Source: Daphnia carinata
Taxonomy: Eukaryota > Arthropoda > Branchiopoda > Diplostraca > Daphniidae
Direction of reading: 5' to 3'
NCBI RefSeq assembly: GCF_022539665.2
Contig: NC_081337.1
Span: 3,696,679 to 3,760,678 of the forward strand
DNA: 64,000 nucleotides
Shown: piece after piece, positions 1 through 12,616 of the stretch
Position numbering within the stretch: the stretch's first letter is position 1
Layout: each line of letters opens with the position of its first letter
Made by a program: the position numbers and the translations under genes
Notes under the pieces: model-generated
Database searches by the model: none
What the model was told of the DNA's origin: nothing
The model's input: the letters and a program-made list of their open reading frames with translations, nothing else

Positions 1-260
1 CGAGGCAAAAAAGAACAAGATCAAAAGAGAAGGAAACAAAATTTAGATTGATCCAGCATTCACCTTTTCAAACAGGGCCCAATCTTTAATGAATAAACAA
101 ACGCACTTATTCTCTTTCGTTCCAATCACGTCAGAGTAACATCTGTTTTGACTCGTGTTTTTTTTTGTTTTTTTTTTTCTATTTACGTGTGTCTGAAAAG
201 CATTTCTATAAGAATACGAAAATGAAAAAAAAAAATAAATAAATAAAAAGAAACACTTAC

Positions 261-1935
261 CGGCGGCATTTGAGGGCGGTGATCATCAGGACGGCGCCCA
301 ACATGGCAGAGACGAGCGCCACGACGACGAGCATCGGCACCCAGGTATTCTCGCTGCTCAATTCTGCATAGAGGTTTCAATGTCGCCACAGCAATTCATA
401 TAAACAAATAAAAAGAAGAGAAATTAAAATGACTGCCTTTAAAAAAAAAAATAAATAAATAAATAAAAAATAAAAAATGCATTTTTTCTTTTTCAAAATA
501 TACAATTCCTCTATATTTAGTGTGTTATCTTGAGTGATCGCTTCATCCGCAACGACGAGAGGGAATACATTATCCTCGCCAACGAAAAAGAAAAAAAAAA
601 CAAGACAAAATCAAAACAAAAAAATTTCTATTGGGGGTCCAATGTCGCCGGTGACATCCGTTTATGACCTACCCATCTTTTCTGTCCCGACTTAACAATA
701 AAAAAAAAAAAAAATACACAGGTTAAAAAGGAAAAGAGAGACAGAAAAAAAAAAAGAGCAAAAACCCATATAATATTAGTGACGTCCATCAAAACATTTT
801 TTTTTTTGAAAGGCAAAAAAAAAAAAAAAAAAAAAAAAAAAAGAAAATGTAATTCTTTTTGGCGATCGTATCCAATTCGAGGCAAAAGATCTTCACATTT
901 CTTTTTTTTTTCTTCTTCTTCTATTAAAGTTGCGCACACACGATTTTCAATGGCTCATAAAAAAAAAAATAGATAAATAAAGAAATGAAAAAGAAAATGA
1001 AATGCATTGACAAGAGGTGCGTTTGAAAAAAAAAAAAAAAAAACGCAGCAGGAGTAGCCGAAGCGCCCACCTTTCAAAAATCTATAACTGAAGTTGATCA
1101 AGGGACCTTTTTTTTTTTTTTTTTTTTCAAAAAATTGCTTCGACGACAACACAACACCATGTCCTCAAAAGGTGGGTGCATGACAAAGAACGGGGGGGGG
1201 GGGAGAACAAATAGAACCCGATAGCAATTCACCTTCAACGTACATACATTTAAAGGTTGAATAAAGTTATTGAAAGAAAAAGGGGTGGCAACATGGAGAT
1301 GGCATTAGTACCAGATGAAAAGAAGCCTCTCGTAAACAAGAAACTTCTATTTCATTTGTGTGTGTGTGTTCGTAAACAGGAAAAAAGAAAAAGGAGGGTT
1401 CGAACAACAAGTGAACACTTCCACACTGGCAGGCGAATCAATAAAAAGAAAAGAAGGTAGGCTTGTCTAACTCATCAATAGACTTGTTTACTCTCTCTCT
1501 CTCTCTCTCTCCCGGACCAATCGTGTTTCACTCCCCTTTCAATCATGTTTTTGAAAAAAAAAAAAAAAAAAAAGAAGAGAGGCCTAGAAATGAATAGAGA
1601 AATAGGGGAGGACATAGTACTTTTATATTGACACTAACAAGAAAATAAATCGTCTATAAATAGAGAGAACGAAAAGCTTTTGGAATAGAAGAACGGCACA
1701 CGGTAGAACGTTCGAAAACAAAATTTAAAGAAAAAAAGCCTTTTTTTTTCCGACTACAAACGTGGGGTGATTGAAGAGACGACGTTTAATGCAATTACCG
1801 GTGCCGAGTTGTTTCCCGCTGTGCGACCAGCTGCTGTTTTTATTGCGATCTGTCATGAAGTACTCCCCCCCTTTGCGCTCTCTTACCCATTTAAAAAATA
1901 AACCAGGGCCACTATTGGATTGCTAATCAAATTTC

Positions 1936-1971
<36 letters not shown>

Positions 1972-4900
1972 AAAAAAGAAATCACAATAAAAAAGAAAAG
2001 GAAGAGAAAACGAACGGTCAGTATGCTAACGTGGTCTTCAGGTATATAGAAAAAAAAAACAAAAAACAAGAGAAGCTCTTCACGTATTTTTTTTTAATGG
2101 AACGCAACCCTCCAAAAAGAGAAGGAAGAACATCAGCATACACACACACAACTCATTTCTTTATTTTCATCCGAGAAAGGAAATGAAACACACCGAGTCC
2201 GAGTAAGAGGGGGGGGGGGGGTTTATATATATATATATATATAAAGACAAGCTGCACTACATACGTGGAGTTCTGTTGGGACTGAATTATGAATAGAACT
2301 GTGAGCGGCTGTCTGGCATTATCAAAGAAAAAAAAAAGAAAGAGAGAGAGAGAGAGAGAGAGACGGTTGTATAAGACGAGTCTGATGGAGTAGAAAAACT
2401 TGGAAAAGTTCAATCAACAAGGGAGAAGAAAAAAAAAAAAAAGGTTCTAACCCCTGGTGAACTTTGGTCCTTAAAAGCTCGTACCCCCCCCATCTACAAG
2501 ATCTTTTTCCTTTTCTCTTTTATGTATCATAAATAACGAACCAATTAAGCTCGTGATGAATAGCTCCGACCCATCTTTTCCTAACCTTTTTTTTTTATTG
2601 AGATAGAGAGAGAGAGAGAAAGAGGGAAAGCATAGACAATGCGAATCTCCATAAGCGAATGTATACAAACAAGGTGATGATATGCATCTGTTGCTGATTT
2701 TCTTTTCTTTGTTGCTATTTTGCAACGCTGTATTAACAGCGGACGAATCACAAATGGGGAAAATAAGATTTTTGATGGAAATAAAAAGACGAGCCGTCAA
2801 GAGACACATCCATTGACCAAATAAAATATAAAAAGGATTTGTAAAAAATGAGACAAGAGAAAAAAAAATAAACAAACAAACAGGTGAATGCGATCGTCAA
2901 AAGCTATAAACAATTCCTGTTACGTATATACGCTGCCATCAATAAACGATTTATCTATACGACATATCGCTCGCTATACGAATGAAGCAATTCAAAACAC
3001 ACACGCGGGGTGGATGATGGCGGAGTCTTTGGTCAGTTGTCAAGAAAATAGAACTTCATCGTCCATGCCTTTCTATATATATATATATATATATAACGCG
3101 AACAATGTCGTGCGTTGTAATAACAACCATCGTTTGTATAGCGAGTCTCCACAAGATGAAGAAAAGAAAAACGTATCGATGAATAATAGATGAAGTAGGA
3201 AAAAAAAAAAGGAATATGAATAGATAAAAAGGTATATACATCTCTATAAAAAAAAAAAAATAAATAAGATACCAAACGAGGCATCAAGGGTGTCTGTTGA
3301 GTGCCTCTATATTCGAAAAAATATGTATAAATATAAAAGAAAAGAAAAAAAAAGGGTCAGGATATAAACACATGCGATGGCATGTAAAAAAAAAAAAAAA
3401 AAAGAAAATTTCACATGTTTTCTCTTCGAAAGAAAATTGAGGCTCGAGAGCGAAACAAACGTGATCTAATCAAGCGTGTAACAGTTCCGACAAGGAGAGG
3501 GAGAGATATTTGAATTATCCCTATGAAAGAAAGAAAAAAAAAAAAAAAGATACAAGTGCAAACGCACACAAACATAACGTGGGGGGAAATGTATTCTTTC
3601 TTACATTTCAGGTAATGCGCAGACGGGAAAACAACGGAGATGAATACGCTTTTGTTTGCGTGTTGTGCCGACAAGAGAAGTTCTATACACAAAATGGCCG
3701 ATCTCTCTCTCAATGTTCTATTCAACGCAAGAGAAAAAGAAGAAGAAGATTGTTTCAACATGACTACATCTTTCTTTTTTTTGTGTGTGTGTGCCCTGCT
3801 AGGAACCGACGGATCTAAATAATCTCTTTTGGCAAATTTAACAAGTACGAACGGTTCTTATCTTGTCCATACGTAAGCAGGCGTGTGATGAAAACATATT
3901 CTTTTCTTCTTCTTCTTTTTTGTGTGTGTGCCCCGTCTTGTTGCACGTTAAGGAAAATGACGCAAACAAAAGTTTGGATCCCCCTTTTTCTTTTTATGGA
4001 TTTTTTTTTTTCTTTTTTTCTTTTTTTTTTTTTTTGAGAGAGTCGAACCGCACGATGCCGATCATGCCCGGCCATCGTGAATAGACAAAACAATGTGAAC
4101 AACTTGAGCAAGGAGAAAATAGAGGAAAACAAAACAACAGGCAGATATCTACATTATCGTTCCTTATTGCTTCATTTGCATGCAAGATTGTTCGCAGTTC
4201 GCGTTCTTTCTCTCATGTTTTTTTTTCTTTCTTTTTTTCTAAGCTGACGTTGCAATGAATGTCAAACCGGTCCATGTGAAAAAAAAAAAAACGAAATCGC
4301 AAAACACAACCCAGAACATATCATGGGCAAGTTTTAAAAGATGATATCCCTCAATTTCTCGGGGATAAAAGAATGTGTGCGTGTGGTGACAAGGCGTTGG
4401 AGAGAACATGCATCCATCACAGACTAAACGTATTTATTTTAGAAAAGCAATGGAACATTGAAAAAAAAAAAAAAAAAAGAAAAGAAGTAGACCCGAATAC
4501 AAACACAACACGCCCGTTATTGTACACCTTCCAACACTTGGCCTCCCTCCTTCAATTCTGCGGTTGAATCTAAACAAGAAGAAGGAAGCCCCACACTAAC
4601 CAAACCCCAACCCAAAAATTGAACTGCACACACAACCCACAACCCCAACTCCCCGTCCTAAAAGGAAACTGCCATGTTTGTTCGCGGTCGGGAAACATAG
4701 ACTATGTCTACTGTATGTGTGTGTACAAAACTGATACATTCACGCCAACATGGCGGATGCGTACCTGCTGGCTGCTGTTTTTTTGTTGTTTTTTTTTGAA
4801 CCGAAACCTGAGAGGGGGGTGGAGGGGCCATGTCAAAGGCTATAGAAGAAGGTTGACAGACAAGACGGACAACGCCTACTTTTTTTTTTTTTTTTTTTTT

Positions 4901-4983
4901 TAACTCGCGCTCCTCGTTGTGCATCAGACACCTGGTCAACAGAACCCTCCGAAAATAAATAAAATCATTTCCTTTGAAAATTC

Positions 4984-5014
<31 letters not shown>

Positions 5015-6020
5015 TTGAACATCCATCAGCTGTTGCAATCGTCATGTTATACAATTGAAACGAAAGGTGTCAAAGAAAGGTGGAGACAAACAAACGCGAA
5101 TTTGAGGATTTCTTCTTTTGTTTTGATTTTTAATTGGAGAAAAAAAAAAAAAAAAAAAAAAAAGATGGCGAGGACACATAAAATAAGAGACAACCCTAAA
5201 AGAAGAGAGGACGATCGTGTGTGTAGGAAAATATAGTACGAGGAGGAATGCAAACAGACAGCTGGGTTAATAACTAATTACGTGGAGTGAATGGCTAAGC
5301 AGCACGAGGGGGCTGATCAGCTCCCCATCATCGGGTCTGACAGTTCAATCTTTGAGATAGTCATCGGGGGCCCACAAAACAACAAGGGCCGGACCGTGAA
5401 AGAAAGAAAAAAAAATAAATAAAAATAAAAATAAAAAAGCCAAAGAGGAGAAGGATGATGAGAGTAAGAGGCGAAACTATAAAAGTAGTAGGTAGATGGA
5501 TAGATTGGGTAGAGGAGATACGTCCTATGTAATAATAGTTAAGAGCTAAAGGAAAAAAAAAAAAAAAGGAAAAGAGAAACAGACAAGAGAGAGAGAGGGG
5601 GGAGGCATATCAACCGTCATCACCTCTCCGTGCGGACTCGACTTTTTTTTTTTTTTCTAAACTTTTTTTTTTTTTTTTTTTTCATTGTGATGTTGGGAAA
5701 TGAAATGATAAGACGGTGGCCGAAACAAGACGCTCTTCTTTTTCGCTAATGGGCTAATTCGCTCGAGTCAAACATTTCGCGGCCCCGATTGCAATCTCAA
5801 CAAATCAAAAGATGCCGAGCACTGGCGGCTTATTATTATTTTTTTTTCTTTTCTTTTCTCGATTCAAAAGGCAAATGAGGAAAAGGGGTGGAGGGGTGGG
5901 GGAAGAAGAGAACGGAGGAGGGCACCAAAGTAATCAACATCTCAATGGCTTCATCTCGTAGACGATGATTGGATTGGAAACTGGTAAATAAGAACGAAGG
6001 GAAGCCATTCGTGCCAATTG

Positions 6021-6063
<43 letters not shown>

Positions 6064-6585
6064 CAAAAAAAGGGGGTAGCGGTGGCGCCACCTGTACAAC
6101 TGTTTCACCTCTTTCAATTCTATTAGTTTACACGTAAAAAATATTTTTTTCTTTTTTTCTTTAAAAAAAAAAAAAAAAAAAAGGAAGAATATTTTGCCTT
6201 TTTATTTGACTAGTTTGCCTGGACATTTGAGAAGGCGTGAATATAGGCTCCGCATGACGGCCCTCTGCCAGTACGAGAGAGCATCGTAAAAAAAAAAAAA
6301 AAAAAAAAAAAAACTGAAAGAAGAGGAGAGGAAAAGAAAGATGGCGGGTCACGCAACGATGAGGTGCGGTTTTTCTCTCTCTTTTTTTTTTTTTTAAATC
6401 CTTTGCACACCTGGAGCACGAGCCAATCAAGCGGCGGGAACAACACCCGAGAGAACATTCCCGCGGGTTTTCTTTCCTTTTTTTTTTTGCACAACAGCAG
6501 AGCCAAACAACAACAACAAAAAAAAAAACACATCGCATCGGAATGATGATCTTATTTTTTTTTTTTTTACGACCGCGACTTTGTG

Positions 6586-6617
<32 letters not shown>

Positions 6618-6766
6618 ATTTTCAAAATGGCAGCAAAGAGGACGTGCGGGAATAAGAAGACAAAAAAAAAAAAAAAAAAAAAAAAAGATGGCAGACTCAA
6701 TCAGCTCATTGGGCATTCAAGAAAGCGGTTCGGTGGCGTGTGGCGGGTTGGCCCTTTTAAATAGAC

Positions 6767-6797
<31 letters not shown>

Positions 6798-8517
6798 AAA
6801 AACTAAACAATGCACCGAGCGTGTGTTCTATATTTAAAATGTATGACTACCAAATGAGCGAGAAAACGCCAGTTTTGGACTGAACAAACAAACAAACAAA
6901 AAAAAAAAGTCTGAAATATTTTGTTTTTTTTGTTTTCGATTGCCCAAGAAAAAAAAAGAAAAAAAAAAGAACAAAACTTGCCGCTGTTGTTTTTTTTTCT
7001 TCTTCTTTTATTCATTTCCCCACGTCCACTCGCATTTGATTTTTTTTGTTTTCACGCAAAGTTGATGGCGACTGTCTGACTCATCGCCAAATATGGACGA
7101 CTCTTTCTGTTTGAAGAATGCCAGCTAGACACGTATATACAAAAGTCCCCCCCCCCTCTCCTTCAAAGTTCGTTCGTTTTTTTTTTTGTTGTTTTTTTTT
7201 CCCGATGGCCGCGGGTTCATTTTCAAAACAAAAAAAAAACAAAAAATGATTTCGTTTGCGTCATTTTTCTCGTGTTTTGTTTCAACTCCCGAGGCGTTTG
7301 AGAGCCAATCTGAACTAAAAAAACAAAAAACGAGAAGTGGCTTGTCTCATGCAAAAGAGGAAGATTTCAAAAAAAAAAAAAAAAAAAAAGGGGGGGGGGG
7401 GGGGAGAAAATCACCTGTACAAAAGAAAAAAAAAGACATCGAAACCACTCGCCCTGGTATTATCTCAAGTGGCCATTAAGACGCCTCGTTGGGAGCGGTA
7501 ATTGACACATCATCGCCTCCAGGCCGCGACTTCTTCTACACAACATCCAGCCACCTCCCCCTCCTTCTCTCTCCCCCCCCCATTCGAAAAAAGAAACACT
7601 TGCACCGACAGTTCGTAACATCTTCATCTCTCTTTTTTTTTTTTTTTTTTTTTCAAAGTTAAGTTCCAAACGATGTTTAAACGCGTGCAACCTCAACGGC
7701 TGCCAGATTTATTTTTCAAAAGCTGCAGCCAAAAATCATCAGGTCAAATGGTTCAAGAAAAGCGAGTAATCAACCAACAGTTGTTTACCCTATTTCTTTT
7801 TCTTTTTTGTTACAATGTACCATAGTTTTTTTTTTGTTTTTGTTTTTAAAGATAATTATCTTTATTTTTTTTTTTTTTTTTTTTTTAAGGGAGGGCGGAT
7901 GGATGAAATCGGTTCACGCAAAGGGTTAAGGGCGCAGACCCCGTAGTTTGGCCACAGCCTTTATTAGGGATGGCGGTATGCCGCGGGATCACGTTTTTTT
8001 TTTTTTTTTTATATGAAGTCAAAAGAAATCATCATCAACTGTGTCATTTTGTTTGAAAAAAAAAAAAAAAAAATTCCGTTTCATCATTTCGAATTTTTGC
8101 GAGTGTGTTTCCTTCTCGTGCAAACGCTAGTTGTAATAATAAAAACAAAACAAAACAAAACAAAAAACATTGTAACTGGGCGTTAGCCGATATCGAGAGA
8201 TGCAGAGTGTTGAACAGCTGCGTACACCCCACCCCCTCCTCAAAAAGCGGGGAAGAAAAGGTGGCAAGAAATTCCCGGAGGCTGGTCAAACACCGAAAAG
8301 CTGTCAAACATTTTTTTTTTTTTTTTTTTTTTAAAGAGAATTGCTGACTGTCGAGTGTGTGTGTCTATTCTTTTCTCAAAACAAATTCGTGAAAAGCGCA
8401 TCTCCTTTCGGTCTTTATCACATTTTAATTTGTTCTTTTTCTTCTTCTTCCCTTCTCTTTTTCGTCCGTGTTTACGTTTGGCTCTCTCTCTCCCCAACTC
8501 TTTTTTTTTTTTTTTTT

Positions 8518-8549
<32 letters not shown>

Positions 8550-8805
8550 CCATTGCTATTCTTTAGAATATTATATATATATATATATATACTGGATTTT
8601 TTTTTTTAAATTTCTCTTTCTTTTTGGTGGCAAAAGGCAGGGTATATAATGCGTGTGTACATACAACCGCTGCAGGTCATGTTGTGTGTGTGTGTGTGTG
8701 TGTGTGTGCGTGGTGTTATTTTACCTGGCGTGATGCGCGTCGGCGGCGCCCGGCTCTAAACAAAGAGGCCAAGCCAGTCCCAACAAGTATTAAAAATTAT
8801 TTTCG

Positions 8806-8838
<33 letters not shown>

Positions 8839-8843
8839 TCTTG

Positions 8844-8882
<39 letters not shown>

Positions 8883-11800
8883 GTGTCCCGAAAAGAGGCT
8901 ATAATACAAAATAAAAAGGAATAAACAGAGAGAGAGAGAGAGGACAGAGAGATGGAACAAATCATAAATGAACAGAGGTAAAGCCATCGGAAAAAAACAA
9001 AAAAAGAGGGAGAAATTGGGAGATGTTTGAAAGAAGAAAACGATGGTGCGCTTAGAGCGTTGTAACGTTTCACGTCTTCATCTTCGAAAAAAAGAAAAAG
9101 AAAAAAAAAAAAAACGAAAGAGATAGACATCAGGGGAAACGCGAGGCTGCGCGTGAATTATAAATAACAGCGTGCAGCATCCCCCCTTTTTATTTTTTTT
9201 TATCGAGTTCTCCTCCCCCCCCCATCTCCGCCTTTTCAAGTTCCTTTGCGTGATTTTGTCTTATATAACAAAAACTATCGATAATCTTTCGGGCAAAAAA
9301 AAAAAAATAAAATAAAATAAAATAAAAAAGAAAGTTTGATGAAAGAAAATTAACTTCAGCTATAACAACACAGACGGCCCCGTGACGTCTACAACAGGAG
9401 AAAGAAAGAAAGAGGCTTTTCAATGACGTGGGCTTTTTTATATATATATATCCTTCCCACTCCAGTTGCATATCTATTTGATTTACTACACTACACACAG
9501 AGATGGAAAAAAAAAAAAAAAAGGAAAATTTGATCAGGATCATCCGGTCAGAATCCGGCACGACCTGGACAGCCTACACACACACACACATCACGATAAA
9601 ACGAAAACATATATATATATATATATATATTTTCGTTTTTTTTTTTTTTATAATGAATGCTGTGTATATAGACGAAAGAGGATCAACAGAAAAAAAAAAA
9701 GAGGGAGCCTCAAAACGTACAGAGTCCCATTTTTTTTTTTCATCTATTTTCGACTGTGTGTGGGAGTCTGATGGGGACCAACAATAACACCGACGGAGGC
9801 CAAAACATTCACGGAGGAAAAAAAAAAAAAAAGAGGGAATCAAAGACCATCCATCACCGTCGAAGAGAGCTGAAAGCTATAAGGCCAAACAGCTACACAC
9901 ACACACACACACAAACACACAAAAAAAAATATATAAGATTCTTTTCGTGTCTTTTGTATTTTCGATCTCGGGGAACCCGCCGGATCTGGAGGCGCCTCCG
10001 CACGTCTTTTGCGCACATGAAATAGAGCGATCGAAAGAATGGGGGGGGGGGGGATCTTCTTTTTTTTTTGTTTTGTTTTGTTCTGTGTTTTGGAATAACG
10101 CACGGGTGTCGGCATTGCTCCTCCCTTTTTTTTTTTGTGATGTTTGGCCTTCCTTGTTTGTTGACGCCCGTGTTTTGTTTTTTTGTTTTGTTGCAGCTGT
10201 CGCTCACACAGCGCAAATATTTAAGTGCGCAGCCAAAATATATATAGATGTAATGCGCATGAGATTGTTTTTTTATTTCGGGTTTTAAGCAAAAAGAAAT
10301 AGATGATTGTAAGGTGCCTTCAAATATCTTTTTTTGCTACTGAAATCAAGGAGAATTCAAAGTTCGTTTCCCGCTGTTTCAATTCAAATTCAATTCAGAG
10401 TTGAATGTCGGGTTCGTTAGCGCATCGTTAAATTAGCCGGGAATAAAGAAAAATATATATGTAGAGAGGGATAGAAATAGAGCGATTAAGGTTAGGACAA
10501 CTGGTCGTTAACACACACACACACACACATCGTTCGAAATGAAAAGATGGCGACCTTGCTCTGCGATAGGTAATCGCGTGAGATACAAAAGCAAAACAGG
10601 GACCCATTTTCTTCCTCTTTTTTAGATTGGACACTTTAATTACATTCTCGCCCGTATTTATATATATATAAAAAAAAAAAAAAAACAACGCCTAGATGCG
10701 TGTTTGAATCCGTTTCAAATTCGCTCCTCTCTTCGAAATTCACCTTGAATTATTAAAACACGCAAAATACGGCCCTCCCCTCCCCACACCACAATTTCAA
10801 AGTGAGTTTAACACCAAACTCGCATTACTTCATTTCATTCGTCGATTACAATCGCCTGCTTAAAAATTAAAACCAGAAGCTCATTTCATTTTCAAAATCC
10901 ACCGCTCGAAATGGCCCAATCCCCCCCCCCCTTCTCCAAAAAAAGCGCATCAAAATGGGTTCATTTAAACGTAAAAAAAAAAAAAAAAAAAAAGAGTCAA
11001 GTTTTCTCTTCTTTAATTACTAGCGTTTGTTTCGCTACAGACGTGGTCTGGATCTCCCCCCTAAAAAAAAAAAAAAAAAAAAAATACGTGCGTTTGGAAA
11101 GCTAACAAGGCGCGACTGACGAAAGAACCGGCGGGAGCTTCTTCAAGCGCATAATAGAAAAAAGAAAGAAAAAGAAAACGAATGATGGAAAGAAATGGCT
11201 GCTGTGTATACACATGATGAAGTGTATGTATGTATGTATGTGTATATATATATATATACGCTTGATGTTTATATAAATACCGTTGAAAAAAGAAAAAAAA
11301 GAAAAGAAGGCAGCCATACAGAAGCCAAAATAAGGTCTAGAGAAAGAAAAGAAAATAGATGGAGCCACATGCTCTGATTGAGGTGTCTTGTTATTTTGCT
11401 TTTTTTTTTTTTCTACAAAACACAAAATGATGTTTTTTTTAAAAAAAAAAAAGGGCACGCGGATAATTTCCTCTACCGAAAATTACTTGATATTGAGTCT
11501 GTCTTTCTCTTTCTTTCTTTAAGAAAAAAAAAAAAACACGAAAACATGGGGTGGAAGGGTTTTTGAAAGAAAATGGGCAACGGGAAGTCGGCGAGGTCAG
11601 CCGGAGCAACACCTCTAGCGTGACAGTTCTTCTTTTTTAAATATATATATATATATATATATTTTTTTTTTAAATCGTGCCACTTATTTTCACTACCTAC
11701 CCGCCCAGTCTGTTCCAGCAAACTTATCCAAGTTAAAAAAAAAAAAAAAAAAAGGACTTTGAGGTTTTAATATTCCGCTATTTTTTTTTTTTCAAATCCC

Positions 11801-12616
11801 CGCCCACTTTCGAGTTCGTGCTTCATTCTTAAAAAAAAAACCGCAAAAAAACTAATGCGTTTTTTTTTAAACTTAACAACAACAAAAAAAACGTTGATTC
11901 AAAATTTTGACACGATAGCGGCCCCCCCCCCCCTAAAAAAATGGAGGATGGCAACTTCTTCATCTAGCGATTTGCTCGTTATTAAAAAATAAATAAATAA
12001 AACGGGTCCTACCTGAATTGGGCAGGAGATCGATGGTGCCGTTGAGCGTGGCCCACTGACATAGCAGGCACTCATTGTCATCGTTACCGACCGTCGTCTG
12101 CTCCTGTGCAACCTGACCGAGTTGATTGAGCTGCTTGACCAGCTCGGTCAGCGTGGGCGGGACGGGCGGCGGCGGAGGCAATCGGGGCAGCAAAAACAGC
12201 GAACCCGATCCGCCCGATAGGTCGACGGCCAACGCCCTGTTCATCAGGGCGCAAGCTTCGGCCGGCAGCGAAGACGGAGAGGAGGAAGAGCTCGAAGGAT
12301 GCATTCGATTCGATTGCCAGAAGCGACAGAAGTCATCGTCGTCCATCGAGGACGACGCACCGGGAGCTAATAAGGCCGAGTCCGATATGAAACCGGCATC
12401 GGGCCACGACGACCGCAGGGCAGTGTCGATGACGTCGACGCCACTCCACCAAGCCTCGTCCTCCATTTCGTCGAAGAGCGGGCCGTGTTCCAGCACCTCT
12501 TCCAGCACGGACGACATGCTCTGAATGAGCGACGTGCAAGGCCTCAACAGCTGCGCTAACAAGAACACGACCAGCCAATGCGGCCATGTTTGACGCCTTC
12601 GCCAAAGAGTGGCCAT
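261..12616 (-). CDS. Single-pass type I membrane protein, unrecognised family (3' end outside window)
   Basis: Two coding exons are seen: 12013..12616 (604 nt) and 261..363 (103 nt), joined through a phase-1 GT-AG intron; a further donor (GTAAGTG) follows position 261, so the gene continues beyond the left edge. The ATG at 12616 directly follows an acceptor (TTTCTCTTTTGCAG), implying a non-coding 5' exon to the right. The first 30 or so residues look like a signal peptide (basic start, then LVVFLLAQLL, then a Cys-Thr-Ser site). The ectodomain is acidic, has Ser and Pro runs, a few cysteines (FCRFW, ECLLC) and one N-glycosylation sequon (NGT). Exon 2 encodes a clear membrane helix, about residues 209-231 (PMLVVVALVSAMLGAVLMI), followed by the stop-transfer KCRR. 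Exon 1 is GC-rich, unlike its surroundings. I do not recognise the family; a receptor or adhesion role is only a guess from topology. Confidence 0.72.
1491..1511. repeat. (CT)n microsatellite
   Basis: Uninterrupted CT dinucleotide tract in the large intron of the membrane-protein gene. Confidence 0.9.
1940..1969. repeat. (CT)n microsatellite
   Basis: Uninterrupted CT tract of about 30 nt in the large intron; the complementary (GA)n occurs 0.4 kb further on at about 2340..2362. Confidence 0.9.
6022..6064. repeat. (CA)n microsatellite
   Basis: CA dinucleotide tract of about 43 nt with a single GC interruption near its right end, followed by an A run. Confidence 0.9.
8521..8548. repeat. (ATC)n trinucleotide repeat
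   Basis: Nine perfect ATC units follow a T18 run; (TA)n lies immediately downstream at about 8571..8591. It translates as a His or Ile run but has no coding context. Confidence 0.9.
8682..8873. repeat. Compound microsatellite: (TG)n, (TA)n, (CT)n
   Basis: Three different dinucleotide tracts lie within 200 nt: TG at about 8682..8709, TA at about 8822..8839 and CT at about 8846..8873, with an A run just before the TA tract. Confidence 0.85.

Larger units (their letters stand above)
364..12012 (-). other. 11.6 kb intron full of simple repeats
   Basis: This is the intron between the signal-peptide exon and the transmembrane exon. It starts GTAGGACC and ends CTATGCAG, read on the minus strand. 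It consists of A/T homopolymer runs of 10-30, occasional C/G runs, and dinucleotide tracts (CT, CA, TA, TG). Many apparent reading frames here are poly-Lys, poly-Phe or repeat translations. I see no convincing extra exon, RNA gene or mobile element in it. Confidence 0.6.

Noticed and set aside
183-389. Minus-strand frame with Arg/Asp-rich translation
   Set aside because: Wrong frame of the transmembrane exon; the spliced frame gives a hydrophobic helix followed by KCRR and has correct splice sites.
8521-8548. Poly-His-like ATC repeat as a coding tract
   Set aside because: A simple trinucleotide repeat between T and TA tracts, with no gene context.
12126-12524. Open frame of 132 codons on the plus strand, Ser/Asp/Gly-rich
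   Set aside because: It is exactly antisense to the GC-rich first coding exon of the membrane protein; the minus strand has the signal peptide, splice sites and in-frame join.
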